From: Anaeromyces robustus
Lineage: Eukaryota; Neocallimastigomycota; Neocallimastigomycetes; Neocallimastigales; Neocallimastigaceae
Assembly: GCA_002104895.1 (NCBI GenBank)
Contig: MCFG01000048.1
Span: 1 to 64,000, forward strand
Direction: 5' to 3'
Length of the DNA stretch: 64,000 nt
Shown: positions 1 through 11,898 of the stretch, piece after piece
How positions within the stretch are numbered: the first letter of the stretch is position 1
Layout of the letters: each line of letters begins with the position of its first letter
Program-made: the position numbers and the translations under genes
Notes under the pieces: generated by a model
The model's database searches: none
The model's input: only the letters and a program-made list of their open reading frames with translations
What the model was told of the DNA's origin: nothing

Positions 1-887
1 AAAAAAAAAAGGTAGGTAGTATATTAACTAATAAAAAAAATTAATTAATAAAATTAAATATTTTTATTAATATTTATAATAAAATGATAATATAACTAAT
101 AATTAATAATTAAAATTATTATAAATATAATTATAAATATAAATATAAATATAAAAAATATTCCATAATATATATAAACAATATATAAATATTTAAACTT
201 ATTTTAATATTGTTAATAAAATAATTTTTTTTTTAACGATTCTAATAATTATTTGATAGTAAAATTTTTAAAAATTCTTGATAATAAAAAATTTATTCAA
301 TATTTTTCCCAAACTTCTCTATATATAAATATTAAATATTAAATAATATTAAATATTAAATATATTAAATATATTGTTTTTCTTTTTATATATATTTATA
401 TATTTTTTTTTTAATATTTTATCAATTAATTTAGACATATTTAGTAATGATTACAAGTAGTTATTATGTATAGAATAATCAATTAATTAATTAAAAAATA
501 TTTTAAAGATTTTAAAGTTTATATTTATATAGTTTCTTTTAATACATAGTTTTATGATTAATTCCATAAATTCCACGTGAATTATCATAAAAATATTTAT
601 GGGTATAATTTAACAAAACTATTTTATTAAACTACAAAATTTTAATGGAAGCATTGGTTAAGTATATTCTACAAGAAATTAATGAAAAATAAAAAAAAAG
701 AAAAAGAAAAACTAATTAAAAAAAAAGAATATATATATATTTAATAAAAATTAATAAGAATTCATGTATTAATAAAAAATGAAAATAAAAAAAAAAAAAT
801 TAAAAAGTAAATAAAAAATAATCATAGAGACAAAATAATAATAAAAATCAATTAAAAAGATTTTTTTATTTTTGATAATTATTTGTA

Positions 888-921
<34 letters not shown>

Positions 922-1318
922 TTTTATGCTTTCTTTTTTTTCATTCATTCTTTTTTTTTTAATTATTATTTCGACTTAATAATTTATTCTGTTCTATAAT
1001 ATACAAAATAATAAAGCAAGTACATAAATATACATTATACATCTAATAGATAATTTTTTTTTTTTTATATATAAATAAATAAAAATAAAAATAAAAATAA
1101 AAATAAAAATAAAAATAAAAATAAAAATAAAAATAAAATATAAAAAAAATAAAAAAAAATTTTTTTTTCATTTTTGAATTTTTATAATCTTATATATGTG
1201 AGTTAAATAAAATTTAAAAAAAATAAATAAATATATCAGAAAAATAAAATAAAATAAAATAATTTAAACAAAATTTTATATAAAGAATAATTGAAAAAAA
1301 AAAAAAAATTTTTTTTTT
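1..1318. other. AT-rich non-coding stretch downstream of cyclin L
   Basis: This stretch is nearly all A and T with no open frame of note. It holds a short ATT repeat near 890-920 and an AAAAAT-type hexanucleotide run at about 1075-1137. It would contain the 3' untranslated region of the cyclin L gene, which ends at 1319 on the minus strand. No gene or RNA is visible. Confidence 0.7.
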
Positions 1319-4300
1319 TTAATTTCTACGTTTAGCTATAGAAATTGAAGCTGATGCTGCTTTTGCTTCGGAATGATGATTTGAAGCTATTTTAATTTCT
1401 TGACGTTGACCATTTACTGTATTATGTGAAGTTATTTGTTCTCTTGTATTTGATGCAATTTTTATTGATTCCATTTTTGCTATTACTTCAGTGGTAGATG
1501 GAGTAGAATTTATGGATTCTCTATAATTGGAATCACGTAAACGTTTTTCACTACGTATACTTTCTCTTTCAATTTCAACTTCTCTTGTTGTAACAATTTC
1601 ACGACTATTTTCTCTACTTCTTTTAGTTTCTCTTCTTCTTTCAATTTCATTGCTTTCTCTTCTTCTTTCTCTATCTCTTCTTCGTTCTTTATCCCTTTCT
1701 CTCTCTCTATCTCTTTCTCTATCTCTTTCCCTATCTCTTTCTCTTTCTCTATCTCTTTCTCTATCTCTTTCTCTATCTCTATCTCTCTCTCTATCTCTTT
1801 CTTTATCTCTTCTTCTATCTCTTCCATAGTCTCTTCTTCTATCTTTATCCCTATCATATATTCTATCTCTTTCTCTTCTTCTTTCTCTACTTCTATCTCT
1901 ATCTCTTTCTCTGCTTCTACTTCTACTTCTACTTCTACTTCTATCTCTTTCTCTTCTTCTTTCTCTACTTCTTTCTCTACTTCTTTCTCTACTTCTATCT
2001 CTACTTCTTTCTCTATCTTTATTACTTCTTTCTCTTTCATGCTTTTCATTTTTACTAACTACTACATTATCATTATTATTAATATTGTTTTTAGTAATAT
2101 TAGTACTTGTAATATTAGTCATTGCTCCTGAAGTTTCTTTCTTTTCTTTTTGAATTGAAGATAAAGCTGGACTAATAATTTCCATTGCAACATTATTATC
2201 ACTACCATTATTATTAGTATTATTATTATTAGTATTAGTATTATTAGCTTTTATGGATGAAGAAGAAGATGATAATAAATTATTGGTATGTGTTGATGAT
2301 GATATTGGTTTTTTAGAATCCCATTTAGATTCTTTCTTTACATTTACAGTATTAATATCATTATTTATGGTATCATTATTTTTATTATCAAAATCTTCTT
2401 CTTTAGAGGAAGATGACGGTAGAGGTAATTCTGAGGTTTGATTCATTTCATTTTCTTGGGTAGTCGATTCCATGTTAACATCAGAAGAATATAATGGTTG
2501 TGGTGATGGGGATGGTGATGAAGGTCTAACAATTTTTTTACATTTTTTAATTCTTCCAGATTTTAATTTTTCTAAAAATTCCGTCATTTCTCCATTTGTA
2601 ATTGGTAAATCATCTCCAACCTCTAATTGATAAATACGTAATAAATTAGCTATAATAATTTCTATATCACAAAGTCGTACATCGAAAACTTCCCACCATC
2701 CTGGTTGAGATGGAAGCTTTATATGAAAATCTCTTGCTGTTAAATAAACAATAGCACAAGCAATGGTTTCAATATTAAAGCATTCATATATATTGGTACA
2801 ATAACTAATATTTTTATCATTATGTACAAAAAACAATATTAAATTGTTAGTTTTATATGAATAAAGAATTTATAAAAATTATTTTTATATTTTATTAAAT
2901 AAAAAAAATAAATATATAATTGATTAATGAATGAATGAATTATTATATAATATAATATTAATATATTATAATCTAATATATTTTTTTTTTCTTTTTTCTT
3001 TTTTTCTCCTTCTTACCTATCATTTAAATAATACCATGCTTTTTGTATAAATTCAATATTTTTCGATAAATTTAAACTTTTTATATAATTTATCTAATAA
3101 TTATTATTAATATTTGAAAAAAAAACATATATATATACATTTATATATAAAAATATAATATTATAAAAATTAATATAAAACTATTTTTATTTTTTAAATT
3201 TTAGATTAATAAAAAAATAATTAATTCATTATATATTACCATTAAATTATATGGATGTTGAACATGAACATTGAAACCTAAATTTCTCAAAACTAACATT
3301 TCTCCATTAATTAGTTCATCTTTTAACAAAAGATAATTCTATATTTAATATTTTAAATTAATAAAAAATTATATATATGATAATAATAATAATAATATAA
3401 TAATAATGTTAATATTAAATAATTAGTATTTGTAAATTGTCTATCAAAACCAATTAATTTATTTTATAAATAAAAAAAAAAAAATAAAAAATAATTTACC
3501 TCATCATAAATTTCAAGATATTCATATTTTTGTTCTTTATACTGTCTAATTAACCAATGAAAAACATTTATAACATCTTTAATTTGTCTTGGACATTCCT
3601 CTATTTTTGAAGCAAGGAATAAAGAACCCATACCAATACACTTTTATTATTAATAATTTTATTATTATTTATTCAAAGATTTTAATATTTTAAATATTAA
3701 TAATATATATATTATACAATTAATTTTGAAAAATTTAAAAAATTAAAAAATTAATTAAAAAAAAAAAAAAAAATAGTTTATATACTAACTCTTATTCCAT
3801 AATTCTTTAATGAAGCAGTATGATAAAAACGTTGAAATAAAACTTGTCCCGTTGCTACTGCAAGTTGAGGTCTTTACATAAAGGAATTATATATATATAT
3901 ATATTTAAAAAAGAAAAAAAAAGAAATTAAATTATAAAAAATAATTTAGCTTTCATGCACTTTAATTCAATTAAATTTTAATATTAACTATTACTAGTAA
4001 TAATTTTTATAATAATAATATATATATATATATAAAATTACAATTCTAATAAAACACCAGCAGATTGAATAAGTTGGGAACCAAATAAAAGAATTTCATC
4101 TTCAATTTCTAATATTTATAATATAATCCCATATAGTATAATATAATAGAATAGAATATAATATAAAATAATATTATAGTATATAATCATAATATTCGTT
4201 ATAAAAATTAAATTTGGGTTAAATTAATGTAAAAAAATTTAAATTAATATAATTATTATAACAGATTATCTTTTTATTATTAATAGATTAAAAATATTTA

Positions 4301-4389
4301 CCATTTGAAATTCCATGTTTATTTGAAGGTGAAGATTTAATTTGTTCAGTATTTAATAATTGATTTTGTAAAGATAAAGAAACTGACAT
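1319..4389 (-). CDS. CCNL1: Cyclin L with long RS/RE/RD-rich C-terminal domain, 7 exons
   Basis: Cyclin L partners CDK11-type kinases and acts in the nucleus in transcription-coupled splicing. Exons on the minus strand are 4389-4302, 4108-4042, 3871-3790, 3640-3500, 3338-3240, 3093-3017 and 2804-1319, giving 679 aa. All introns are GT-AG and the phases join without a break. The cyclin boxes cover roughly residues 30-260. Family signatures include LPQLAVATGQVLFQRF, SLFLASKIEECPRQIKDVIN, FNVHVQHPYNLM and ETIACAIVYLTAR, which match animal cyclin L closely. Residues about 260-435 are serine/asparagine-rich. Residues about 438-619 are a dense run of RS, RE, RD and RER dipeptides, as in SR-related splicing factors. 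The ATG at 4389 opens MSVSLSLQNQ and is the first good start. On the coding strand the RS region is an AGA/GAA-rich tract, with a meaningless Glu-rich shadow frame. The family call is firm; splice sites are inferred. Confidence 0.88.
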
Positions 4390-5727
4390 TTTTGTAAATT
4401 TTATACATACATATATAAATATTTATAAAAAAAAAAAAAGTATATAGCAAAAGTCTATAATATATTTAATATGTTATAACAATATATTATATATATATAA
4501 TAATTAATAAAAATAAAATTTAAAAAAATAAAGAGAAAAAAGTAAATATAAAAACGAAAAATAATATTAAAATATTTAATATATATAGATAATTAATTTT
4601 TTATAAATTGAATAAAAATTTTACAAATTTCAAATAAGGATGGATTACCAATTAAGATATCAGATTAAATACATCAAGCATAATATTTAAAAAAAAAAAA
4701 AAGGTATGAATAAATATTATTATTATTATATTTTTTACTTTAATTTACAAAATTCGTTAAATTTAAATAGTTTTACTTTAAAATTCTTATTATTAAATTG
4801 AAATTATAAGAAATTTTTTAAAATTTATTCTTTTATATTTCTGAAATTTCAATCTTTAAAGATTATTTTAATGATTAAAAATATAAATACTAAATAAAAA
4901 ATATTAAAAAAATAATTTTTTTTTATGGAAAATAAAACTTTAATATTTAATATTAAATATAGTAATTTCTTTTATTTTTTTAAAAAAAATTTTTTTTTAA
5001 TTTTTTTAAATTATATTCAAAAATCTATGTTTATATAATTTTTATTTTTTTTAAAAAAAAAAAATATCAATATTAATATAATAAAATAGAAAAATATATA
5101 TATATAAAAAATAATAATAATACTCTTTTAATATATATACTATATACACAAAAACATAAGAAATTATATATTTTATATTATGTTTAATATTATTTACACA
5201 ACTTTTTATTATTATTATAATTGAAAAATATTAAAAGTTTAAATAAATACAGAAAAAAACTTGTTTTTTAATATATAAATTAATTTTCACGTTTAAGGTA
5301 TAATCATTATGAAAAGTATTTATATCTATAAAATATATATAAAAAATGACTTTTTTTTTTTTGTCTAAAAAAAAAATATTAACATTCATTCTATTATATT
5401 ATTATTAAATGATAAATTAAAATCTATATAAAATATAATAGAATAATCATAATTATTATCTTTATTATTGATATTTATTCAATAAGCATCTTAATAATAG
5501 TTTTTGATTATATAATAGTTTATTTCATTTGACTTTTTTTATTTTTTTTTTTTCACAAAATTGTTTTAATTTCCTTAAGTTAATTTTTTCTTTCCTATAT
5601 TTAATTAATAATAAAATAATAAAAAATTATAAATAGATAGATAAATTAAATGGTAAATATTAAGAGTAAATAAAATATTATATTAAATATATAAATAATT
5701 TTATTAAATATATGAAAATTTATAATA
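4390..5727. other. Intergenic region between the Sds3-like gene and cyclin L
   Basis: The stretch separates two genes on the same strand and should hold the cyclin L promoter and the 3' end of the Sds3-like transcript. It is made of A and T tracts with short TA repeats. I see no further exon, RNA gene or clear promoter motif. Confidence 0.6.
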
Positions 5728-5842
5728 TTATTTTTTACCTTTTCCAGATTTTTTAGCAGGAGGTATATATGAACCCTTCAAAAATATAAAAATATTCATA
5801 TATATATAAAGATTATTAAATATCTAACTTTAATATAATATA

Positions 5843-5916
<74 letters not shown>

Positions 5917-7546
5917 GTTGTTTAATATAAATAATATACCTTCTTTAAAATATTCATATCATCCATAATTTCATTTTCTTTTAGTAAAAATGGAACTCCT
6001 TGATGAACTCGTAAAAATTCAAAAATTCAAAAAAAAAAAAAAAAGAAAAAAGCAAAAATAGGTTATGGATATCAACAATATTTTTCAAAACTTGATTTAA
6101 ACATATTTTTATTAATTATTGGAATAAATAAATATATATATATATATGTATATTAAAAGGATATTGTTTATATTCTTTCGACGTTTTTCCTTTTTATCAT
6201 CATGTGATTTTTGCGTCCGTCTTGTAGTACGATTTTTTTGAATATCAATCGTTTGTTCTATATATATATATATATATATTTATCATTTTATATATATTAA
6301 TATTATCATTTTAAACATTAAGAATATATATTATATATATAATTTTATAAATAGAATTTTCAATTAATATTTTAGATATTGGTAACATTATTATTGATAT
6401 AATATATATATATATATCTAATTATAATTATTTTCAATTATAAAATAATTATTACCATGGATAATATCATTTTCACTTTCTTCTTTTAACTTTCTTTTTT
6501 TATTTTCTATATTTTCTAACATTTTTTCTCTTAATCCCTGTATTTCTTGCTATATTTATTTATAATGAAAAATATAAAAAGAAATGTATATTCTATATTA
6601 ATTTCCTATCAAATTCATAAATATATATATGAATTCTAAAATCAAATTAAAATATCAATAATAATAATAATAATAATAATATACCATATATTCATCCATT
6701 GCTGCCTTAATTTCAGCTTCATATAATAAATTTGTACAATGAATTTGACTTTCTTTTATATAGTCATGGTAATGAATAATCTCTTCACGTGTTTTATCTA
6801 ATTTATCGATTTTTGATAGAAATTCAGGATGGGTTCCTGTATATTCCATTTTTATACATAACATAAATTTGAAAAAACATATTATATATATTGAAATTTG
6901 TTTAGTAAATAAATATTTGAATAAATAATATTTTTATATATTATCCTCTTTTAATGTATTTTTTTTCTCATTGATTCTATAAATATATTAATTCTTATTT
7001 TTTTTTTTCTTTTTTTACCTTCTTGAAGATCATGAAGTTCTTTATGATATTTGTTTAATTTTTCTTCATATAATCTTTATATAAACAATATGAAGAATAA
7101 GTAAATTTTATAAAAAGTTATTGAAAATAATTATAAACGATTCTTAATAAACAATACTAATATTATAAAATTGATATTACTTTTCTTTATTAGCATTAAA
7201 ATCATTATTTAATTGTTCTAATTTATCAATATAAAGACGATATTTTTTTTCTTTTTTCCCAATTTCATTTTTTTCATTTTGTGATTCTAAAGAAATTTAT
7301 ATATATATTAATATATATATTTAAATAAGATAATATAAAATTAAAATTATATATATATATACAATATAATTATTTATTAAAATTTTTATCATGGAGCATT
7401 TCAAATTATATTAATTATTATTTTTATTTTTTATATTAATTTTTTTTTAGTATTATGTTGTTTTAAAAAGAAAAAATTACCTTCTTTAATTTCTTTTTCA
7501 GACGTTGCCGACGAATTGACTTCACTACTTACTTTTAATACGACCA
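5728..7546 (-). CDS. SDS3: Sds3-like subunit of the Sin3/Rpd3 histone deacetylase complex, 5' end not found
   Basis: Sds3/SUDS3/BRMS1 proteins are coiled-coil scaffolds of the nuclear Sin3-HDAC corepressor. Exons seen on the minus strand are 7546-7481, 7286-7181, 7074-7019, 6836-6685, 6549-6456, 6257-6165, 6010-5940 and 5775-5728, about 228 codons with phases that join. Family matches are LYEEKLNKYHKELHDLQEGT, HPEFLSKIDKLDKTREEIIH, AEIKAAMDEYM, a basic stretch DDKKEKRRK and the late motif VPFLLKENEIMDDMNILKK, which parallels the LLTDEQIMEDL segment of human SUDS3. The protein ends GSYIPPAKKSGKGKK. The first exon seen starts in phase 1 without an ATG, so a short upstream exon is missing from this model. 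One intron (6164-6011) has AT-AC ends. The family call is strong; the start is unknown. Confidence 0.78.
6011..6164 (-). other. Candidate U12-type (AT-AC) intron in the Sds3-like gene
   Basis: Read on the minus strand, no GT donor lies where the frame needs one. The sequence instead shows ATATCCTTTT from 6164 to 6155, identical to the minor-spliceosome donor consensus. Ending the intron at the AC at 6012-6011 restores the frame: AAC A joined to GA GTT CAT. It also keeps the conserved basic KEKRRK stretch. A major-type alternative (donor GTCGAA inside CGTCGA, acceptor AG at 6009-6008) also keeps frame but would delete that stretch. No good branch point lies 10-20 nt before the AC. A TCCATAAC-like match sits about 50 nt away. 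Confidence 0.5.
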
Positions 7547-8686
7547 CTAAATATAATTGTTAATAATATATATTTTAATAAATATGATAAAAGATTGAAT
7601 TAATATGAATTTTTTTTTTTCATTTTTATTTATTTTATTTTATTTTTTTTTTTTGTAATTTATTTATAATGTGTATTTATCATTTATAAAAAAACTTTTT
7701 ATTAAAATAATATTAAATTAAACATTATTTTAATTAATGTGATATTTCTCTATTTTTTTTTTTTTTAATTCTAAAAATTCATATTATATTATGAAATGTA
7801 TTAATTTAAAAAATAATGTTGAATCATTTTAAAATTTCTATTTTAATTGTTTTACTAAATAATTAAATATTCTTTATATAATTAAAAAAAAATAAAAAAT
7901 TATATTTATATTTCTTTATCATTGTTTTTATATAAACATTACTTTTTAATTATTATACAATGAAATTTAATTTTGTTTCTTTAAATATAAATTTATTTTT
8001 GAAAAAAAAAAAAATGAAAGAAATATATAAATAAATAATATTATTTTTTTATAAAAAAGGTATAATTCACTTATGTAATATCTAAATTTTATTTTTTATT
8101 AAATATTTAATATATTTTAATTTAAAAATAAATAAAAAATATATTTTAATATCCGTGTTATATTAAATATAAATTGTCCACATGATAATTAATATAGAAT
8201 TTTATCAGTATATGTAAAGTATACATTAAAATATAAATATAAAGCATAAAATTGTAATAATTAAAAATTTACAAATATTATATATATCTATCAGAATAAA
8301 AAGGGTTAATATTAATAATTATTCAATTACTAATATTACTTTTTCTACATATATTCCATTTTTATTGCTTTATTTAATATAAATTATTATGTATTAACTA
8401 TTAAACTTCATAATAACAATAAATAATATAAAATACTATTAATTAATGTGCTGTTAATCTCATTGAAAAGTATTATTATATAACATATATAACATTTTAT
8501 ATAAATATATATCTTTAATTGTATTAATATTTAAATAAAAAAAGAGTTAAATTGACTTATCCTGAAATTCTAAAAGAATATTAAACTATTATATAATGAA
8601 AATTATCATAATAATAATGAAACTATTACTCAATTTATTATTAAAGCATCTTTTTTATTATTTTCTTTTAATGATATTTATTTTCG

Positions 8687-8820
8687 TATAAACAAATGAT
8701 CAAATACATATAATACATATATTATAACCTATTTTATGCATATTTTTTTATATAAACAAATGTTCAAATACATATAATACATATAACCTATTTTATACAT
8801 GCTATATTTTTTTTATAATA
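8687..8820. repeat. 64-bp tandem duplication, two copies
   Basis: A unit starting TATAAACAAATG and containing TCAAATACATATAATACATAT and ATAACCTATTTTAT occurs at 8687 and again at 8751. The second copy has a small deletion and a few substitutions. It lies outside any gene. Confidence 0.75.
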
Positions 8821-9356
8821 CATAATATAGATACAATTTTTAGATACATTTTTTATCTATATATATAGAAATATTTATTTTATAAACAATGTAAAAAAAA
8901 AAAAAATTGATATTTATATTAAGGAAAGAAAAATGTTCAAATATCTATATGAAATATATATAATTTTTTGTAGAAATATATCTATATCTATGTAAAAATT
9001 ATAAAATTAATAAAAGGCAAGTGAATAATAAATATTTAATATATATAACTGTTTATTAACAAAAGACTTGTAAAAATTGGGATATAATTATCAGAGTTTT
9101 ACATGTACTTTAATAGATTTTTTTTTTTATTTAAGTATAATGAAAAGAGTAATCCTATAAATAAACAAATAAATTAAATTTTAATATATTTATATTAAAT
9201 TTTTTTTAAAGATAAAATTTTGTAATTTTTTAATATTATAAAACTTTTCTGTCAAAAGGTATTGAATTTTATTTTATATGAATGAATTATGAATAATATG
9301 GTAGAATTTTAATTAAAAAGTAAATTAAAAAAAAAAAAGAAAATATTATAATTATA

Positions 9357-9357
<1 letters not shown>

Positions 9358-9444
<87 letters not shown>

Positions 9445-9453
9445 ATCCATTAA

Positions 9454-9512
<59 letters not shown>

Positions 9513-9517
9513 ATGAA

Positions 9518-9552
<35 letters not shown>

Positions 9553-9557
9553 ATGAA

Positions 9558-9588
<31 letters not shown>

Positions 9589-9597
9589 ATCCATTAA

Positions 9598-9628
<31 letters not shown>

Positions 9629-9661
9629 ATGAATAAATAAATAAATAAATAAATCCATTAA

Positions 9662-9701
<40 letters not shown>

Positions 9702-9724
9702 AAATAAATAAATAAATCCGTTAA

Positions 9725-9767
<43 letters not shown>

Positions 9768-9772
9768 ATGAA
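9358..9772. repeat. AAAT tetranucleotide array with regular interruptions
   Basis: About 415 bp of AAAT repeats broken by variant units AAATCCATTAAT (near 9445, 9590, 9652 and 9715) and by AAATG variants. The interruptions suggest duplication of larger blocks inside the array. The tyrosine/leucine/isoleucine-rich open frames across it are artefacts of the repeat. Confidence 0.9.
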
Positions 9773-11816
9773 TTAATAATACTTTAATTTTTAAATAATT
9801 CTGTAATTTATAATTAGTAAAATATTGAAGTTTAAAATTAATCATTAATATTGTAAATAATAGATATTCAAACAAATAATATGATAATAATTATGTTTTA
9901 AAGTAATAGTTGATGTGTTTATTTGAGAATATATAAAGAAAGTGATAATTGATAATGGTAAATGCATTATTATTTTGAATTTGTTATTTTTTGATTTGAA
10001 AAAAGAAAAAAAAAAAATAGTCAAATTATGCTTTTTTTCCAATGGATATGAAACTTTATCTATTATTCTATTATGATTTTCATTATTACACAATATTTAC
10101 TTATAATAACAAGTCACACTATTATATTACATTAAGCTACATTTTAATACGTTTAAATCTTATACAGTTAAGTAACACTAAATTACAATTCTTTATATCA
10201 TATTTATAATCAATTTAAAATAATTAATTAATCCTACATATAAATTCTATAAATTATAAATTATAATTAAAAATTTTATTTAATAAAATAAAACAAAATA
10301 AAATAATAAAAAATTATATAAAAAAGTTTAATTAATATAAAAAAAATTGGTCAACAAGAGTAATTGGATATATGTATTACAATGTTACACAAATACAATT
10401 AATATATATAAAACCTAAAAAAGAAACTTTAAAATTATCCAAATGAAAAAAGATGGAGTAAGTTAAATGGTAAAAGTTTTAATCGTATAAAATCAAAGAA
10501 ATATCAATAAATAATAAAATAATTAAATAAAATATAATAATAATTAATACTTAATAATAAAATGATATTATATATACTATAATTAATATGATATATGATA
10601 CTATATTAATGATTTTAGAAGAACTTCAACTTTTTTTTTATATCATTGCTAAAAGATATAATCATTATTTTTAAAATAATTAATAAATATTTGTAATTAA
10701 AAAAGAAATCATTTAATAAAAATAAACAAATAATAAAACAAAACACAAAATATAAGATATAAATATATACAAAAAAATTTTTATTGTATATATTTAATAT
10801 TTATATTTATAATTTGTATATTTAATATTTATAGTTAAATTGTATATAAAAGAATATTTACACAATGTTAATATAATTTACATAATTACATAATTTTTTA
10901 ATATTTTCATCAATATAATTATAATTATAATTGTATTATAAATTAAATGTGTTTAAAAAAAAGTTATATATATAAATGTATTTATTAGTGTCTTAATTAC
11001 ATCTCTATATATTCATTTTTTTTTTCATTTGTTTTATTTCTTATATAATTTTATATTGATAAGTTTAATAGCAATGTTTTTTTTTTTATAACAAACAATT
11101 TTTCTATTTTATTTAATTTTGTTTTTATTGGTATAATAGTAAAAACAATTGAATAAATAAAATGTTTATAATAGTAAAAGTTTTATATAAAATATTATTA
11201 ATTCAATTTTAATTTTTTTTTTTTTTTTTTTTAACAGTTTTAATAATTATTTTTTTTAATTTTAATTAATATAAAAAAGAAAAAAAAAAAATTTTTTTTT
11301 TAATATTATGGATAATAATAATATAATTTATATTAAAAAAGGAAAAACAAAAAAAATTTTTTTTTTTTTTCAATTTCTTTTTTCTATTATTGAATTATTT
11401 GAATTATTAAATATTAATTAAATAATAATATATTATTAGTATAATTGAATATTTAAAAAAGTTTAAATGTCAAAAAAAAAAAAAAAAATATATTTGTATT
11501 TGTTTTATCTAGATTAATAGTGGATTTTTCTATTTTTTTTTTGTATCATATATATAAAAGAAATTATCTGCTTTTTTTTTTTTAAATTTTTTTTTTAAAC
11601 TAAATTGCAAAAAAAAAAAAAAAAAAAAAAAAAAGAAGAAAGATAAAAATATTTATTTTTATAATAAGAAATTAATAATATTATTAAAATAATATATACA
11701 CAAGTTATTGTGTTTTAATAAAAATTATTTATTTCATACATTATTATAAAAATAAATAGTAAATTAAAAGTAAAATAAAAAAAGAAGAAATAAAATAAAA
11801 TAAAAAAAAAAAAAAG

Positions 11817-11851
<35 letters not shown>

Positions 11852-11898
11852 TAAATAATAATAATAAATAATAAATAATAATAATAATAAATATCAAA

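Larger units (their letters stand above)
7547..11898. other. Long AT-rich intergenic region before CotH gene A
   Basis: About 4.3 kb of A/T sequence with no supportable gene. It should contain the missing first exon and promoter of the Sds3-like gene (probably 7.55-8.2 kb) and the promoter of CotH gene A. It includes a 64-bp tandem duplication near 8.7 kb, a large AAAT array at 9.36-9.77 kb, several poly-A and poly-T tracts around 11.2-11.6 kb, and an ATA/ATAA run at about 11.8-11.89 kb. Confidence 0.6.

Noticed and set aside
1510-2049. 179-codon Glu/Lys-rich frame on the minus strand
   Set aside because: Out-of-frame shadow of the RS-rich tail of cyclin L; the repetitive AGA/GAA codons keep a second frame open.
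9287-9875. Several long FIYL-repeat frames
   Set aside because: Artefacts of the AAAT microsatellite; no start context, domain or conserved sequence.
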